From contig NZ_JBQKGG010000001.1 of assembly GCF_052118925.1 (NCBI RefSeq), positions 365,185 to 429,184 of the forward strand: a stretch of 64,000 bases of DNA, in the 5' to 3' direction. Shown here in pieces: positions 6,661 through 15,122 of the stretch. The first letter of the stretch is position 1, and the number at the start of each line of letters is the position of its first letter. Origin of the DNA: Lientehia sp934351765 (GTDB lineage: Bacteria; Bacillota; Clostridia; Lachnospirales; Lachnospiraceae). The notes below the pieces were generated by a model. It ran no database searches. It was given only the letters and a program-made list of their open reading frames with translations, and was not told the DNA's origin. Both the position numbers and the translations under genes were made by a program.

Positions 6661-8742
6661 TTAAGCTTTTTCTTTCCTATTCGGTTTAAATCCAAGGCTT
6701 CCTGCCACGATGAGCTTATCAAACAGCATGAACATGGCCGGCAGGATCAGGATGACGCAGAACATACTGATGATCGCGCCTCTTGCCATTAAGTTACATA
6801 AGGAACTGATCATGTCGATATCGGAGTACAGGGCCACACCGAAGGTCGCGGCGAACAGTCCCATGGCACTTACGATGATGGACGGGATCGATGTTGCAAG
6901 AGCAATATTCACAGCTTCTCTCTTTGTCTTTCCCTCATGGCGCTCCGTTTTATAACGGGTCGTCATTAAGATCGCATAATCGACGGTGGCGCCAAGCTGG
7001 ATCGTACTGATACAGATCGGTGCGATGAACGGCAGCGACACACCGGTAAAGTGGGCAAGACCCAGATTGATGAAGATGGCTAACTCAATTACGGCCACCA
7101 GGATAAACGGCAGGATCAGGCTCTTTTCCACCAGTGCGATGATAAGGAAAATAGCTGCGATGGAAATACTATTGACAACCTTGAAGTCCTTGTCGGTGAT
7201 CTGGATCATATCCTTGGTACAGGGTGCTTCCCCGATCAGCATTGCCTTACTGTCATACTTTTTAATGATGGCGTTCAGCTCATCGACCTGGGCATTGGCC
7301 TCATCGGTGGCTGTTTTATATTCGGAGCCGATCAGTGTCAGTTCCCAGTTATCACTCTTTAAAATCTTTTCAATGGAATCGGGTATCATCTCCTCCGGAA
7401 CCAGCGGTCCCACGACAGCTTCCATTCCGAGAACCGTCTTGACACCTTTCACCTGCTCCAGCTCCTTGATCATGGCCCGCATGTCATCGGAATCCAGGCT
7501 TGCATCGGTTAAGAGCATATCGGTGGCGCCCATATCGAAGTCCTCCTGGAGCTTCGTGTTTGCCACCACGTTTGCCATATCCTTGGGAAGACTCTCGGAC
7601 AGATCGTAATAAACCTCATTATTGGTCTTCTCATATCCGTAGAAAAACGGAACAAGAAGAGCTACAAACAGTACCAGGAATAAGGGGAAGATCTTTGTCA
7701 CACCCTTTGCCAGCTTCTCTGTGCTGGGAATCAGGGACCTGTGCATGGTTCTGGAAAGGATCTTATCCAGTGCCAGGATCATAGACGGCAGCGTCGTTAC
7801 ACAGCCAAGCACACCGAGGATAACGCCCTTTGCCATAACAATACCGAGGTCTTTACCCAGTGTGAAGCTCATAAAGCACAGAGCCGCAAAACCGGCAACC
7901 GTTGTCACAGAGCTTCCGATTACAGAAGTCAGCGTCTTGTTGATCGCAGTTCCCATGGCTGCTTTCCGGTCACTCTCATACTCCAGCTCCTCACGGTAGC
8001 TGTGCCACAGGAAGATGGAATAGTCCATGGTGACGGCCAGCTGAAGAACGGCTGCCAGCGCTTTTGTTAAGTAGGAGATCTCTCCCATGAAATAGTTGGT
8101 TCCCATGTTTAACAGGATCGACATTCCGATACTAATCAGGAACACAAAGGGAATCAGGAAATTATCCATAAAGATCATCATGGCGATGCAGGCAAGGATC
8201 ACGGCAATCGCCACATAAATGGCCTCCTGTTCCTCACAGAGCTCTTTCAGGTCTGTAACCATGGCGGACATACCGGATACAAAGCACTGCTCACCGGCAA
8301 TCGCACGGATATCTTCAATGGCATTCATTGTTTCATCGGCAGATGTCGAGGTATCAAAGAACACGGCCATAACCGTTTCATCCCCGGAATTAAACGCGTT
8401 GTAAATCTTTTCCGGAAGCATATCCATAGGAACCGACAGGTCTAAAAAGCTGTCATACCAGAGGACGCTGTCCACATGCTCCACCTGCTCGATCCTGGAT
8501 TTCAGCTTCGAAACATCTTTGTTTTCCATTCCTTCCACAATAATGAATGAAAATGCACCTTTGCCAAAGTCATCCATCAGGATATCCTGCCCCTCGACCG
8601 TATCAAGTCCTGAGGGAAGATAGGTCAGCATATCGTAGTTGATCCTTGTTTTGATCATGCCGATCACCGACGGGATCAACAGGATGATCGAAAGGATCAG
8701 GATCGGAATCCGGTACTTGACTACCTTTTTTCCAAACTTCAT
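6661..8742 (-). CDS. MMPL/RND family transporter
   Basis: A 693-residue RND-type inner membrane transporter with internal duplication. Each half has one transmembrane helix, a roughly 150-residue extracytoplasmic domain and a five-helix bundle. The first half shows LAAVLQLAVTMDYSIFLWH and the second ISTIQLGATVDYAILMTT; the paired Asp-Tyr residues in these helices match the proton-relay region of MMPL proteins. Family members export lipids, drugs or surface polymers. The start ATG follows AGGAGG. It is flanked in the same direction by an HdeD-like membrane protein and the LxxxG-repeat protein, which may extend the pump's extracytoplasmic part. Substrate unknown. Confidence 0.9.
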   Translation of the reverse strand: MKFGKKVVKYRIPILILSIILLIPSVIGMIKTRINYDMLTYLPSGLDTVEGQDILMDDFGKGAFSFIIVEGMENKDVSKLKSRIEQVEHVDSVLWYDSFLDLSVPMDMLPEKIYNAFNSGDETVMAVFFDTSTSADETMNAIEDIRAIAGEQCFVSGMSAMVTDLKELCEEQEAIYVAIAVILACIAMMIFMDNFLIPFVFLISIGMSILLNMGTNYFMGEISYLTKALAAVLQLAVTMDYSIFLWHSYREELEYESDRKAAMGTAINKTLTSVIGSSVTTVAGFAALCFMSFTLGKDLGIVMAKGVILGVLGCVTTLPSMILALDKILSRTMHRSLIPSTEKLAKGVTKIFPLFLVLFVALLVPFFYGYEKTNNEVYYDLSESLPKDMANVVANTKLQEDFDMGATDMLLTDASLDSDDMRAMIKELEQVKGVKTVLGMEAVVGPLVPEEMIPDSIEKILKSDNWELTLIGSEYKTATDEANAQVDELNAIIKKYDSKAMLIGEAPCTKDMIQITDKDFKVVNSISIAAIFLIIALVEKSLILPFILVAVIELAIFINLGLAHFTGVSLPFIAPICISTIQLGATVDYAILMTTRYKTERHEGKTKREAVNIALATSIPSIIVSAMGLFAATFGVALYSDIDMISSLCNLMARGAIISMFCVILILPAMFMLFDKLIVAGSLGFKPNRKEKA

Positions 8743-8763
8743 AATTATTCTCCTCCTAGAAAA

Positions 8764-9330
8764 TTAATCAATGTCTATAATATCCGGCTTTGCCTTCTTT
8801 ACTACCTTGACGGCATAACCGGCAACACAGAGATTTAAGATTCCTTCACACAACAGGGTGATTCCCATGAACCGGAGAAGCAGCACCGCGCTTCCGAAGG
8901 GATTCACAACTAAAAGCAGTCCGAACAGAACCGTAAGCAGGGCAGTCACGCCGATGAGCCACCATTCCGTAAGCCCGAACCGTTTCGCGTCCAGGGTCGT
9001 CTGAACCTTCAGAAGTCCGTCCATCAGAGCCAGGATCCCGACAATAAAATGAATAAAGGAAACAACACCGTCCGGATGAAGTACCATGATCAGTCCGACT
9101 ACAACGGTCAGGATCCCGAAGGCCAGATCAAACTGAAAAGCCAGACGATACAGATCTCTGGAAAAATATCCGACGATCCGGAAGATTCCGCCGAAGATCA
9201 GAAGAGCCCCAGCCAGATAGCAGATCAGCTTCATGGAGAAGTTCGGCCAGATAAGCAGGATCAGTCCTACTGCCAGGATGATGGCTGCCGTGATCATATA
9301 ACCGGTCTTTGCCGCACGTATTGTTTTCAT
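8764..9330 (-). CDS. HdeD-like DUF308 membrane protein
   Basis: A 188-residue integral membrane protein with six predicted helices arranged as pairs (for example LILLIWPNFSMKLICYLAGALLIFGGIFRIVGYF, with the recurring G-xxxxxG pattern of the DUF308/HdeD family). In enterobacteria HdeD is linked to acid resistance; in clostridia its role is not known. AAAGGAG precedes the ATG. It is the first gene of the MMPL operon, 21 bp upstream of the transporter gene, and sits directly behind a promoter overlapped by a 10-bp palindrome (9434-9475). Confidence 0.85.
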   Translation of the reverse strand: MKTIRAAKTGYMITAAIILAVGLILLIWPNFSMKLICYLAGALLIFGGIFRIVGYFSRDLYRLAFQFDLAFGILTVVVGLIMVLHPDGVVSFIHFIVGILALMDGLLKVQTTLDAKRFGLTEWWLIGVTALLTVLFGLLLVVNPFGSAVLLLRFMGITLLCEGILNLCVAGYAVKVVKKAKPDIIDID

Positions 9331-9433
9331 AAAATCGCTCCTTTTCTATCCCCGGCCCGGCGCCGGAGGCCACAGTTCCTGTGACATGGTATATCCTATC
9401 CGATTCTTCTTTTCCTTTCCACGGATAAAAAAA

Positions 9434-9475
9434 GAACAGTGCACAAATTTTATGCACTGTTCAAACTTTATCCAA
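9434..9475 (-). promoter_or_regulatory. Promoter with overlapping GAACAGTGCA palindrome (operator and/or terminator)
   Basis: On the minus strand TTGGAT (9470-9475) and TAAAAT (9447-9452) are 17 bp apart. A perfect inverted repeat GAACAGTGCA-N9-TGCACTGTTC (9434-9462) covers the spacer and -10 box, as expected for a TetR operator controlling the hdeD-mmpL operon. In the same strand sense the palindrome is followed by TTTTTTT, so it would also act as the intrinsic terminator of the tetR transcript. Confidence 0.65.
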
Positions 9476-9500
9476 AATTTAGGCAAATCAGCCCGAATGC

Positions 9501-10064
9501 CTAAAAATCCGCTTTTGAAACACGAAGAAGCGCGTTACGGATCTCCCCATCCAGCATCTTTCCCAGACGGCGGATCATCTCCCTGGCATCGTATTTCATG
9601 CCGGTCCCCAGCCATTCTACCACAAGTCCGGTGAGTGCCGAACAGTAAAAGGTAGTTAAAAGCCTTTTATCCTCTTCTTTCACCGAAAGCCCTTCTGCCT
9701 GCTGATCTACAAACCGGCCGATGACATCCCGTCCGATCTGATTTAAGTATTGTTCAAAGACCTCACGCTTCGCGGAATTATATAAATGGAACACACTCCG
9801 CTTATTATCCAGAGCAAACTCTACCGCAGCAATAAATCCCTCTTCCCAGGAATCAGCTCCCAGATGCTTTCCCAGGACACGCTCTGTTTCCTCTCTTAAA
9901 ATTTCCTCCATTAAGGCAGGAATATCATCGAAATGATAATAAAAGGTATTCCGGTTGATCCCGCAGTCTTCAACAATGTCCTTGATGGTGATCTTCTCCA
10001 CCGGCTTTTCCTTTAACAGTTTTAAAAATGATTCCACAATTGCTTTTTTTGTAAATGAAGACAT
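9501..10064 (-). CDS. TetR/AcrR family transcriptional regulator
   Basis: A 187-residue repressor-type protein. The N-terminal helix-turn-helix is clear: ITIKDIVEDCGINRNTFYYHFDDI, at about residues 26-49. The C-terminal ligand-binding domain resembles the TetR_C type seen in DhaS-like regulators (FYCSALTGLVVEWLGTG). It lies 170 bp upstream of the HdeD-MMPL-LxxxG genes in the same orientation. The palindrome over their promoter is the natural candidate operator. The effector is unknown; a substrate of the MMPL pump is a reasonable guess. Confidence 0.88.
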   Translation of the reverse strand: MSSFTKKAIVESFLKLLKEKPVEKITIKDIVEDCGINRNTFYYHFDDIPALMEEILREETERVLGKHLGADSWEEGFIAAVEFALDNKRSVFHLYNSAKREVFEQYLNQIGRDVIGRFVDQQAEGLSVKEEDKRLLTTFYCSALTGLVVEWLGTGMKYDAREMIRRLGKMLDGEIRNALLRVSKADF

Positions 10065-10104
10065 TTTACTCCCTTTCGTGCCTGTGCGTTCTGCTCTCCA
10101 TGTC

Positions 10105-11514
10105 TCATTTCCCCCGCCGGATCACCGGTGCCTGGGCATTATACTGACTGTTATGGAGGAATTCCCGACTGATCTCCTCTCCGTTTTTATAGGTTACCAG
10201 ATCCGTCCTGACCTGATAGCCTTCCTTTCCGTGACTTTTATATTTCTCTTCCCCCGGTGCCAGAGTCTCATCGTCCACATACTCCGGATCGGGAATCGGA
10301 AGAACCTCCTCGATCTCCGAATCCATGGCAACCGTGATTCCATCCTCCAGGATCGGAATCCCATATATGTAACAGGTGACTGCCGCACCGTCTGCCTCCG
10401 TCAGCACCAGGATATTACCATCGGAATTGTTTTCAAATTTCAGATCCGAGTAGCCATAGGCAATCATGGCATCTTCCCCGAGAGGCACATAGGCCACGGT
10501 CATGCTGTGACTTTTCCGCTCGGTAGTATGTAAGCCAGCCTTTACCGCCGCATTGTAGATGGTTGAGGAAACCTGGCAGACTCCGCCGCCAAACTCCGGC
10601 ACCACCTGTCCCTTGGCATAGGTCGCCGCCTGCCTGTAGCCCTGCGCCTCACTGGTCTCACCGACGATCCCGTTCATGGAAAACTCTTCTCCCGGTGCCA
10701 GCAGCGTATTATTGATGGTATCGGCCGCCAGCTTCACGTTATGATCCCGGTCGGCATTGTTGACACTGGCCTCTGTCCGAAACTTTGCCAGACAGGTATA
10801 AGCCTCCTTTGCCTGCTCCACATTTCTCTGCGGCTCCGTCTCGGAAACAGCTCCGGTAAGCACCGCACCGTAATTGCCTGATTCAAAGGCTGCCTTTAAC
10901 TGAGCCAGCAGATCTTCCGTGTCCACCCGGCGTCCCTTTGCTTCCTCCGAATACTGAAAGCCTTCGCCTTCGATATATCTGACAAGCGCCGCGTCCTTCG
11001 CCTCCACATCATACTGAGCCGCAATTTTTTTTACCGCCGTCTGCGCTGCGCTCTCCTCATACCGGTCAGCCACGGTATAATACTGCGGCTTCCGCTTTAA
11101 CTGTGAAATCTGGGATAAACGCTGCGAATCGCTTCCCTCATGGCCTGGCTTGAAGGCTTCTGCCAGAACCTCATCGATATTATGCTCCAGAATATTTTCC
11201 ACCGCATAGATCTCTCCACCGCAGTCTGCGGTCATACCCCAGGTATTCCGCGCCGAAACGCTTTCCTCCACCCGGGCCTTTGCCTCCGTCATGGTAAGCC
11301 CGCCCAGCGGAATGGCTTCCACATAAATCCCTTCACAGAAGGTCTCCTGGTTGGCCAGAATTTTTCTGTGCTCCGCTGATTTTTTTACCCGAAACACAGT
11401 GATCACCAGAAGCACCACCAGGATTGCAGCTGCCGCCATACAGAAGATCGGCGCCCGCTCCCACAAATTAAATCGTTTTCTCTTTTTTCTCCAGTCAGGC
11501 TGTTTACTGATCAT
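10105..11514 (-). CDS. VanW-family cell-wall protein with G5-like C-terminus
   Basis: A 469-residue single-pass membrane protein. A cytoplasmic basic N-terminus is followed by one transmembrane helix (residues about 25-43) and an extracellular part. The region around residues 60-240 resembles the PG_binding_4 domain. The VanW domain follows, with the conserved LAPGEEFSMNGIVGETSEAQGY and GGGVCQVSSTIYNAAVKAGL. The C-terminal section (LAPGEEKYKSHGKEGYQV) looks like a G5 domain. VanW proteins are found in many Firmicutes without vancomycin resistance and probably act on peptidoglycan; the activity is not defined. The start follows AGGGGGAA. It has its own promoter at 11591-11619. Confidence 0.85.
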   Translation of the reverse strand: MISKQPDWRKKRKRFNLWERAPIFCMAAAAILVVLLVITVFRVKKSAEHRKILANQETFCEGIYVEAIPLGGLTMTEAKARVEESVSARNTWGMTADCGGEIYAVENILEHNIDEVLAEAFKPGHEGSDSQRLSQISQLKRKPQYYTVADRYEESAAQTAVKKIAAQYDVEAKDAALVRYIEGEGFQYSEEAKGRRVDTEDLLAQLKAAFESGNYGAVLTGAVSETEPQRNVEQAKEAYTCLAKFRTEASVNNADRDHNVKLAADTINNTLLAPGEEFSMNGIVGETSEAQGYRQAATYAKGQVVPEFGGGVCQVSSTIYNAAVKAGLHTTERKSHSMTVAYVPLGEDAMIAYGYSDLKFENNSDGNILVLTEADGAAVTCYIYGIPILEDGITVAMDSEIEEVLPIPDPEYVDDETLAPGEEKYKSHGKEGYQVRTDLVTYKNGEEISREFLHNSQYNAQAPVIRRGK

Positions 11515-11590
11515 GTCATTCCCCCTGTTATTTCCAATTAACCAACAACCCCTGTTCTATTTATCATATAAAATTTTCTGATTTTTGTCC

Positions 11591-11619
11591 ATAACATCTG
11601 TGTTTCAATTTTATGTCAA
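11591..11619 (-). promoter_or_regulatory. Promoter of the VanW-family gene
   Basis: TTGACA (11614-11619) and TGTTAT (11591-11596) with a 17-bp spacer on the minus strand. Confidence 0.6.
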
Positions 11620-11647
11620 TTCTATAATCGGCGGCTTAGCAAACAGC

Positions 11648-11811
11648 CTGCCAGCCGTCCCGGTCATATATTCTGTTCAGAATTCACATTTCTTCGCGGA
11701 TTCACTGCCCAGGCCAAACAGAGGCAACTTCTATATGTGCCGGCTGGCTGGCCTGGGTGGAGCCGCGAAATGCGAATTTCCGCAGCAACGATATGCCGGG
11801 ACGGCATGCAG
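11648..11811. repeat. Family B palindromic element, copy 1, inside a 164-bp larger palindrome
   Basis: The core 11693-11769 is a 77-bp imperfect hairpin: TTCGCGG...CCGCGAA arms, a CCAGGCC/GGCCTGG stem, and the loop GGCAACTTCTATATGTGCC. It is nested in longer outer arms, GCCGTCCCGG (11654-11663) and CCGGGACGGC (11796-11805), which extend through CTGC/GCAG. It lies between the divergent VanW and pyrB promoters. Relatives lie at 34378-34454 and 23127-23188. Confidence 0.75.
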
Positions 11812-11833
11812 ATCAATCTGGTGCATTTTTCGG

Positions 11834-11862
11834 TTGCGTATTTCTCCTTTTTCGTATATACT
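11834..11862 (+). promoter_or_regulatory. Probable pyrBI promoter
   Basis: TTGCGT (11834-11839), 17-bp spacer, TATACT (11857-11862). No PyrR-type attenuator is seen in the roughly 45-nt leader. Confidence 0.55.
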
Positions 11863-11913
11863 TGTACAAAACTATGCAATTACATCACTCATTTCGAAAA
11901 GGAGGATTCTTTC

Positions 11914-12834
11914 ATGAGACATCTGCTTAGTCCTCTGGACTTCTCGGTTGAGGAGCTGGATCAGCTTATGGATCTGGCCAATGATATCGAAGCCCACCCG
12001 TCAAAATATTCCCACGCATGCGAGGGTAAGAAAATAGCCACTTTGTTTTATGAACCAAGCACCCGCACCCGTTTGAGCTTTGAAGCCGCAATGCTGAATC
12101 TCGGAGGCAGTGTTCTTGGTTTTTCTTCTGCCTCTTCCAGCTCTGCTTCCAAAGGCGAAAGTGTTTCTGATACGATCCGGGTTATTTCCTGCTACGCTGA
12201 CATCTGTGCCATGCGCCATCCCAAGGAGGGAGCTCCCATGGTTGCCGCCAGCAAATCCGGCATTCCCGTGATCAACGCCGGTGACGGCGGTCATCAGCAT
12301 CCGACCCAGACCCTGGCAGATCTCTTAACGATCCGTTCCCTGAAGGGACGCCTGAATGATATCACTGTTGGTCTCTGCGGCGACCTGAAATTCGGTCGTA
12401 CTGTCCATTCCCTGATCAATGCCCTGGTGCGTTATCCCGGTGTGAAGTTCGTTCTGATCTCTCCTGAGGAGCTGCGTGTTCCCAGCTATATCCGGGAGGG
12501 AGTTCTGGATAAGAACCATATTCCCTATGAAGAGGTCAACGATCTGGAAACCGCCATGCCGAAGCTGGATATCCTCTACATGACCCGTGTGCAGAAGGAG
12601 CGCTTCTTCAACGAGGAAGATTACATCCGCATGAAGGATTATTACATTCTCGATATGGCCAAGCTTGCCTCTGCAAAGCCGGACATGTATATCCTCCATC
12701 CCCTGCCCCGTGTCAATGAGATCTCCGTGGAGGTGGACGACGATCCCAGAGCGGCATACTTCAAGCAGGTTCAGTATGCGGTCTATGCCCGCATGGCTCT
12801 GATCCTCACGCTGCTGGATATTCATGTAGACTGA
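11914..12834 (+). CDS. pyrB: Aspartate carbamoyltransferase, catalytic chain
   Basis: Joins carbamoyl phosphate and aspartate to give carbamoyl aspartate in pyrimidine synthesis. The 306-residue protein has the carbamoyl phosphate signature FYEPSTRTRLSFE, the CAMRHPKEG loop, GDGGHQHPTQTLADLLT and the late HPLPRVNEI aspartate-binding motif. The ATG at 11914 follows AAAGGAGG; in-frame sequence upstream is leader. It is followed after 38 bp by pyrI, so the enzyme is the regulated, two-subunit type. Confidence 0.97.
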   Translation: MRHLLSPLDFSVEELDQLMDLANDIEAHPSKYSHACEGKKIATLFYEPSTRTRLSFEAAMLNLGGSVLGFSSASSSSASKGESVSDTIRVISCYADICAMRHPKEGAPMVAASKSGIPVINAGDGGHQHPTQTLADLLTIRSLKGRLNDITVGLCGDLKFGRTVHSLINALVRYPGVKFVLISPEELRVPSYIREGVLDKNHIPYEEVNDLETAMPKLDILYMTRVQKERFFNEEDYIRMKDYYILDMAKLASAKPDMYILHPLPRVNEISVEVDDDPRAAYFKQVQYAVYARMALILTLLDIHVD

Positions 12835-12872
12835 CACTACTGTATTCGATCTCGATAGAAAGGATAATCAAT

Positions 12873-13295
12873 ATGTTAAATATCGGCGGACTGAAAAACG
12901 GAATCGTCCTCGACCATATCCAGGCCGGAAAAAGCATGGACATTTATAAATATCTGAAGTTAGACAAACTGGACTGCCAGGTTGCCATCATCAAAAATGC
13001 CCGCAGCAACAAGATGGGACGAAAGGATATCTTAAAGATCGAGGGTGATCTCGATGTGGTGGATCTGGATGTGCTTGGCTACATCGACCATAACATCACC
13101 ATTAACATCATCAAAGACGAGCAGATCGTGGAAAAGAAAACGGTCAAGCTTCCCAAGCGTCTCACCAATGTGATCCACTGTAAGAATCCCCGCTGTATCA
13201 CCTCCATCGAGCAGGAGCTTCCACACATTTTCTTCCTGGCCGATGAGGAACAGCAGACCTATCGCTGCCTGTACTGCGAAGAAAAACACAAATAA
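12873..13295 (+). CDS. pyrI: Aspartate carbamoyltransferase, regulatory chain
   Basis: Binds nucleotide effectors and structurally links PyrB trimers. It has 140 residues. The N-terminal allosteric domain (IQAGKSMDIYKYL, RSNKMGRKDILKIEG) is followed by a zinc domain with four cysteines in two pairs: CKNPRC near residue 106 and CLYC near residue 134. A good ribosome site (GAAAGGA) precedes the ATG. It is followed directly by a strong terminator, ending the pyrBI operon. Confidence 0.96.
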   Translation: MLNIGGLKNGIVLDHIQAGKSMDIYKYLKLDKLDCQVAIIKNARSNKMGRKDILKIEGDLDVVDLDVLGYIDHNITINIIKDEQIVEKKTVKLPKRLTNVIHCKNPRCITSIEQELPHIFFLADEEQQTYRCLYCEEKHK

Positions 13296-13299
13296 AATA

Positions 13300-13336
13300 C
13301 GGTCCCAACGCAGCAGGCCTGCGTTGGGACTTTTTC
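13300..13336 (+). terminator. pyrBI terminator
   Basis: GTCCCAACGCAG/CTGCGTTGGGAC stem followed by TTTTT. Confidence 0.92.
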
Positions 13337-13857
13337 TAAAACTGACAAGTATCAAACACAGGATCATAATATTCCCGCTTGCCAAGCCAGGCCAGTAAAA
13401 ACCGCTCTGCCAGGCTGTCGTGGCAGATTGCTTTTCTGGCCTCCTCCGGCGTGTACCATGCTGCTTCGTCCACCTCATCCGTTTTATGACTCAGATCATC
13501 GGAATCCGCCCGGCAGGCAAAGTTCAACATAAGGGTATTGCTCTTTTCAAAATACTCGCTCTTATTAAAGCAGCACTCTGTCACCGTCAGGCCGATCTCT
13601 TCCATGACCTCTCTGGCCAGCGCATGCTCCGCCGCTTCTCCCTTATTAACATAACCGGCCACCAGAATATTCCGGTCCCGCCCATACTGCTTGATCAGAA
13701 GGATCTTCTTTCCGTCCGGACTGTAGACCATGGTGCTGATCGCCACGTTATACATGGGGAACCGAAAGGCCTTACAGTTTTCACAGTAAGGGATCATTCC
13801 CTCGTTTTCCAGATATTTTTCCGTCAGTTCCCTTCCGCATTCCATACAGTGTTTCAT
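13336..13857 (-). CDS. Nudix hydrolase with N-terminal zinc ribbon
   Basis: A 173-residue protein. Cys-x2-Cys at residues 4-7 and Cys-x2-Cys at about 25-28 form a zinc ribbon like that of NudC-type NAD+ diphosphatases. The Nudix box is complete: G-x5-E-x7-REVMEEIGL, starting at GYVNKGE. It is shorter than full NudC because the N-terminal NudC domain is missing. It probably hydrolyses a nucleoside diphosphate derivative; the substrate is not predictable. It is followed closely by the PAP2 and sigK genes upstream on the same strand and converges on pyrI, sharing its terminator region. Confidence 0.88.
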   Translation of the reverse strand: MKHCMECGRELTEKYLENEGMIPYCENCKAFRFPMYNVAISTMVYSPDGKKILLIKQYGRDRNILVAGYVNKGEAAEHALAREVMEEIGLTVTECCFNKSEYFEKSNTLMLNFACRADSDDLSHKTDEVDEAAWYTPEEARKAICHDSLAERFLLAWLGKREYYDPVFDTCQF

Positions 13858-13881
13858 ATTCCACGTTTCCTCCCCAGATTT

Positions 13882-14433
13882 TTATTCAGATTTCCTGTCA
13901 TCCCGTCGGTTTTCCCACCAGTTTAGCCCCCGGGCCGCCAGTGCCGAGCTTAAAAAACCGATAATTGCCCCTGTCAGCACATCGGTCGGATAATGCACTC
14001 CCACATACAGCCTTGTCCAGCCGATCCATGCTGCAAATAACAGTGCTCCTGCTTTGATTCCCTTCCGATTTTTCGGAAGCGAAAAGAAAAGCGCTCCTGC
14101 CGCCGCAAAGGCACAGCCGGTATGCCCGGACGGAAAGGAAAAATCCTTTTCCGGTCCCACTAACGGGATCAGATCCGAATACCGGTCATAAGGCCGCATC
14201 CGTGCCACTATCGGCTTGATCCCAAGATTTAAGATCAGAAAACTCACCAGCAGCGACAGCAATACCGTTGCCCCATATCTTCTCGTTTTCGGATATGCCA
14301 GAAGCACAACTCCCAGAACAATAAAAAACCAGCCGCCGTTTCCCAGAAAGGTAAACGCCTTCATGATACCGTCCAGCCATCCCGCGCGCAGATGATTCTG
14401 AACAAACAATAAAAACGAATGCTCCCAGGCCAT
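13882..14433 (-). CDS. PAP2-family membrane phosphatase
   Basis: A 183-residue membrane protein with about five helices and the three PAP2 catalytic motifs: KPIVARMRP (K-x6-RP), FPSGHTG (PSGH) and TRLYVGVHYPTD (SR-x5-H-x3-D, with Thr for Ser). The substrate is probably a lipid phosphate such as undecaprenyl pyrophosphate or phosphatidate phosphate. GGGAGGA precedes the ATG. It lies between sigK and the Nudix gene, all on the same strand with short gaps. Confidence 0.9.
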   Translation of the reverse strand: MAWEHSFLLFVQNHLRAGWLDGIMKAFTFLGNGGWFFIVLGVVLLAYPKTRRYGATVLLSLLVSFLILNLGIKPIVARMRPYDRYSDLIPLVGPEKDFSFPSGHTGCAFAAAGALFFSLPKNRKGIKAGALLFAAWIGWTRLYVGVHYPTDVLTGAIIGFLSSALAARGLNWWENRRDDRKSE

Positions 14434-14478
14434 CGTCAGTTCCTCCCGTGTTTTTCCGTTTTATGTGATCATTATACC

Positions 14479-15120
14479 TTATTTTCCCGGGGTTGCGCAA
14501 GTGTCCAGATACTCTCTGAGTTTCCGGAGGGCCCCTTTTTCGATCCGGCTCACATAGGAACGGCTGATGGACAGCATGGCGGCAGCCTCCCGCTGGGTAT
14601 GCTCCCGTCTGCCGAACAGTCCGTAGCGCATGGCGATCACCTGCTTTTCCCGCCCGCCGAGCACCGTGCGGTATCCCTCATACAGCCGCCGGATATCCTG
14701 TAACAGAGAAATCTTCTCCATCACGTCTGCCGTCTCCGCCTCGATCACCTCCACCAGACTGATCTTATTTCCCTCTTTGTCCGTTCCGATCGGTTCGTAC
14801 AGCGAAACATCCCGCCCCCGCTTCTTTTCGGCCCGCAGAAACATCAGCACCTCATTGTCAATGCACTTGGCTGCATACGTTCCCAGCTTTTTGGCCCGCT
14901 CCGGATCAAAGGTGTCTACCGCCTTGATCAGGCCAATGGTACCGATAGAGATCAGATCCTCCATATCACGCTCCGACTGGCTGTATTTCTTCACCACATG
15001 GGCCACCAGCCGCATATTCCGCTCCACCAGAACAGCCCTGGCCTCTTTCTGTCCCGCTCTCAGCATTTCCACATAGCGCCGTTCTTCTGCAAGGGTCAGG
15101 GGTTTCAAGAAAGTCTCCAT
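14479..15120 (-). CDS. sigK: Sporulation sigma factor SigK, without pro-sequence
   Basis: Late mother-cell sigma factor. The 213-residue protein has region 2 (LVERNMRLVAHVVKKYSQSERDMEDLISIGTIGLIKAVDTFD), YAAKCIDNEVLMFLR, PIGTDKEGN, and region 4 with SRSYVSRIEKGALRKL, all SigK/SigE-like. The N-terminus, METFLKPLTLAEERRYVE, starts where mature SigK starts. The reading frame upstream reaches a stop after 11 codons without a start codon, so the roughly 20-residue hydrophobic pro-peptide of Bacillus pro-SigK is absent. The gene is not interrupted by a skin element. Control must then be transcriptional or translational. Confidence 0.9.
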   Translation of the reverse strand: METFLKPLTLAEERRYVEMLRAGQKEARAVLVERNMRLVAHVVKKYSQSERDMEDLISIGTIGLIKAVDTFDPERAKKLGTYAAKCIDNEVLMFLRAEKKRGRDVSLYEPIGTDKEGNKISLVEVIEAETADVMEKISLLQDIRRLYEGYRTVLGGREKQVIAMRYGLFGRREHTQREAAAMLSISRSYVSRIEKGALRKLREYLDTCATPGK

Positions 15121-15122
15121 AA

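Noticed and set aside
14479..15120. sigK interrupted by a skin element
   Set aside because: The reading frame is continuous through all sigma regions.
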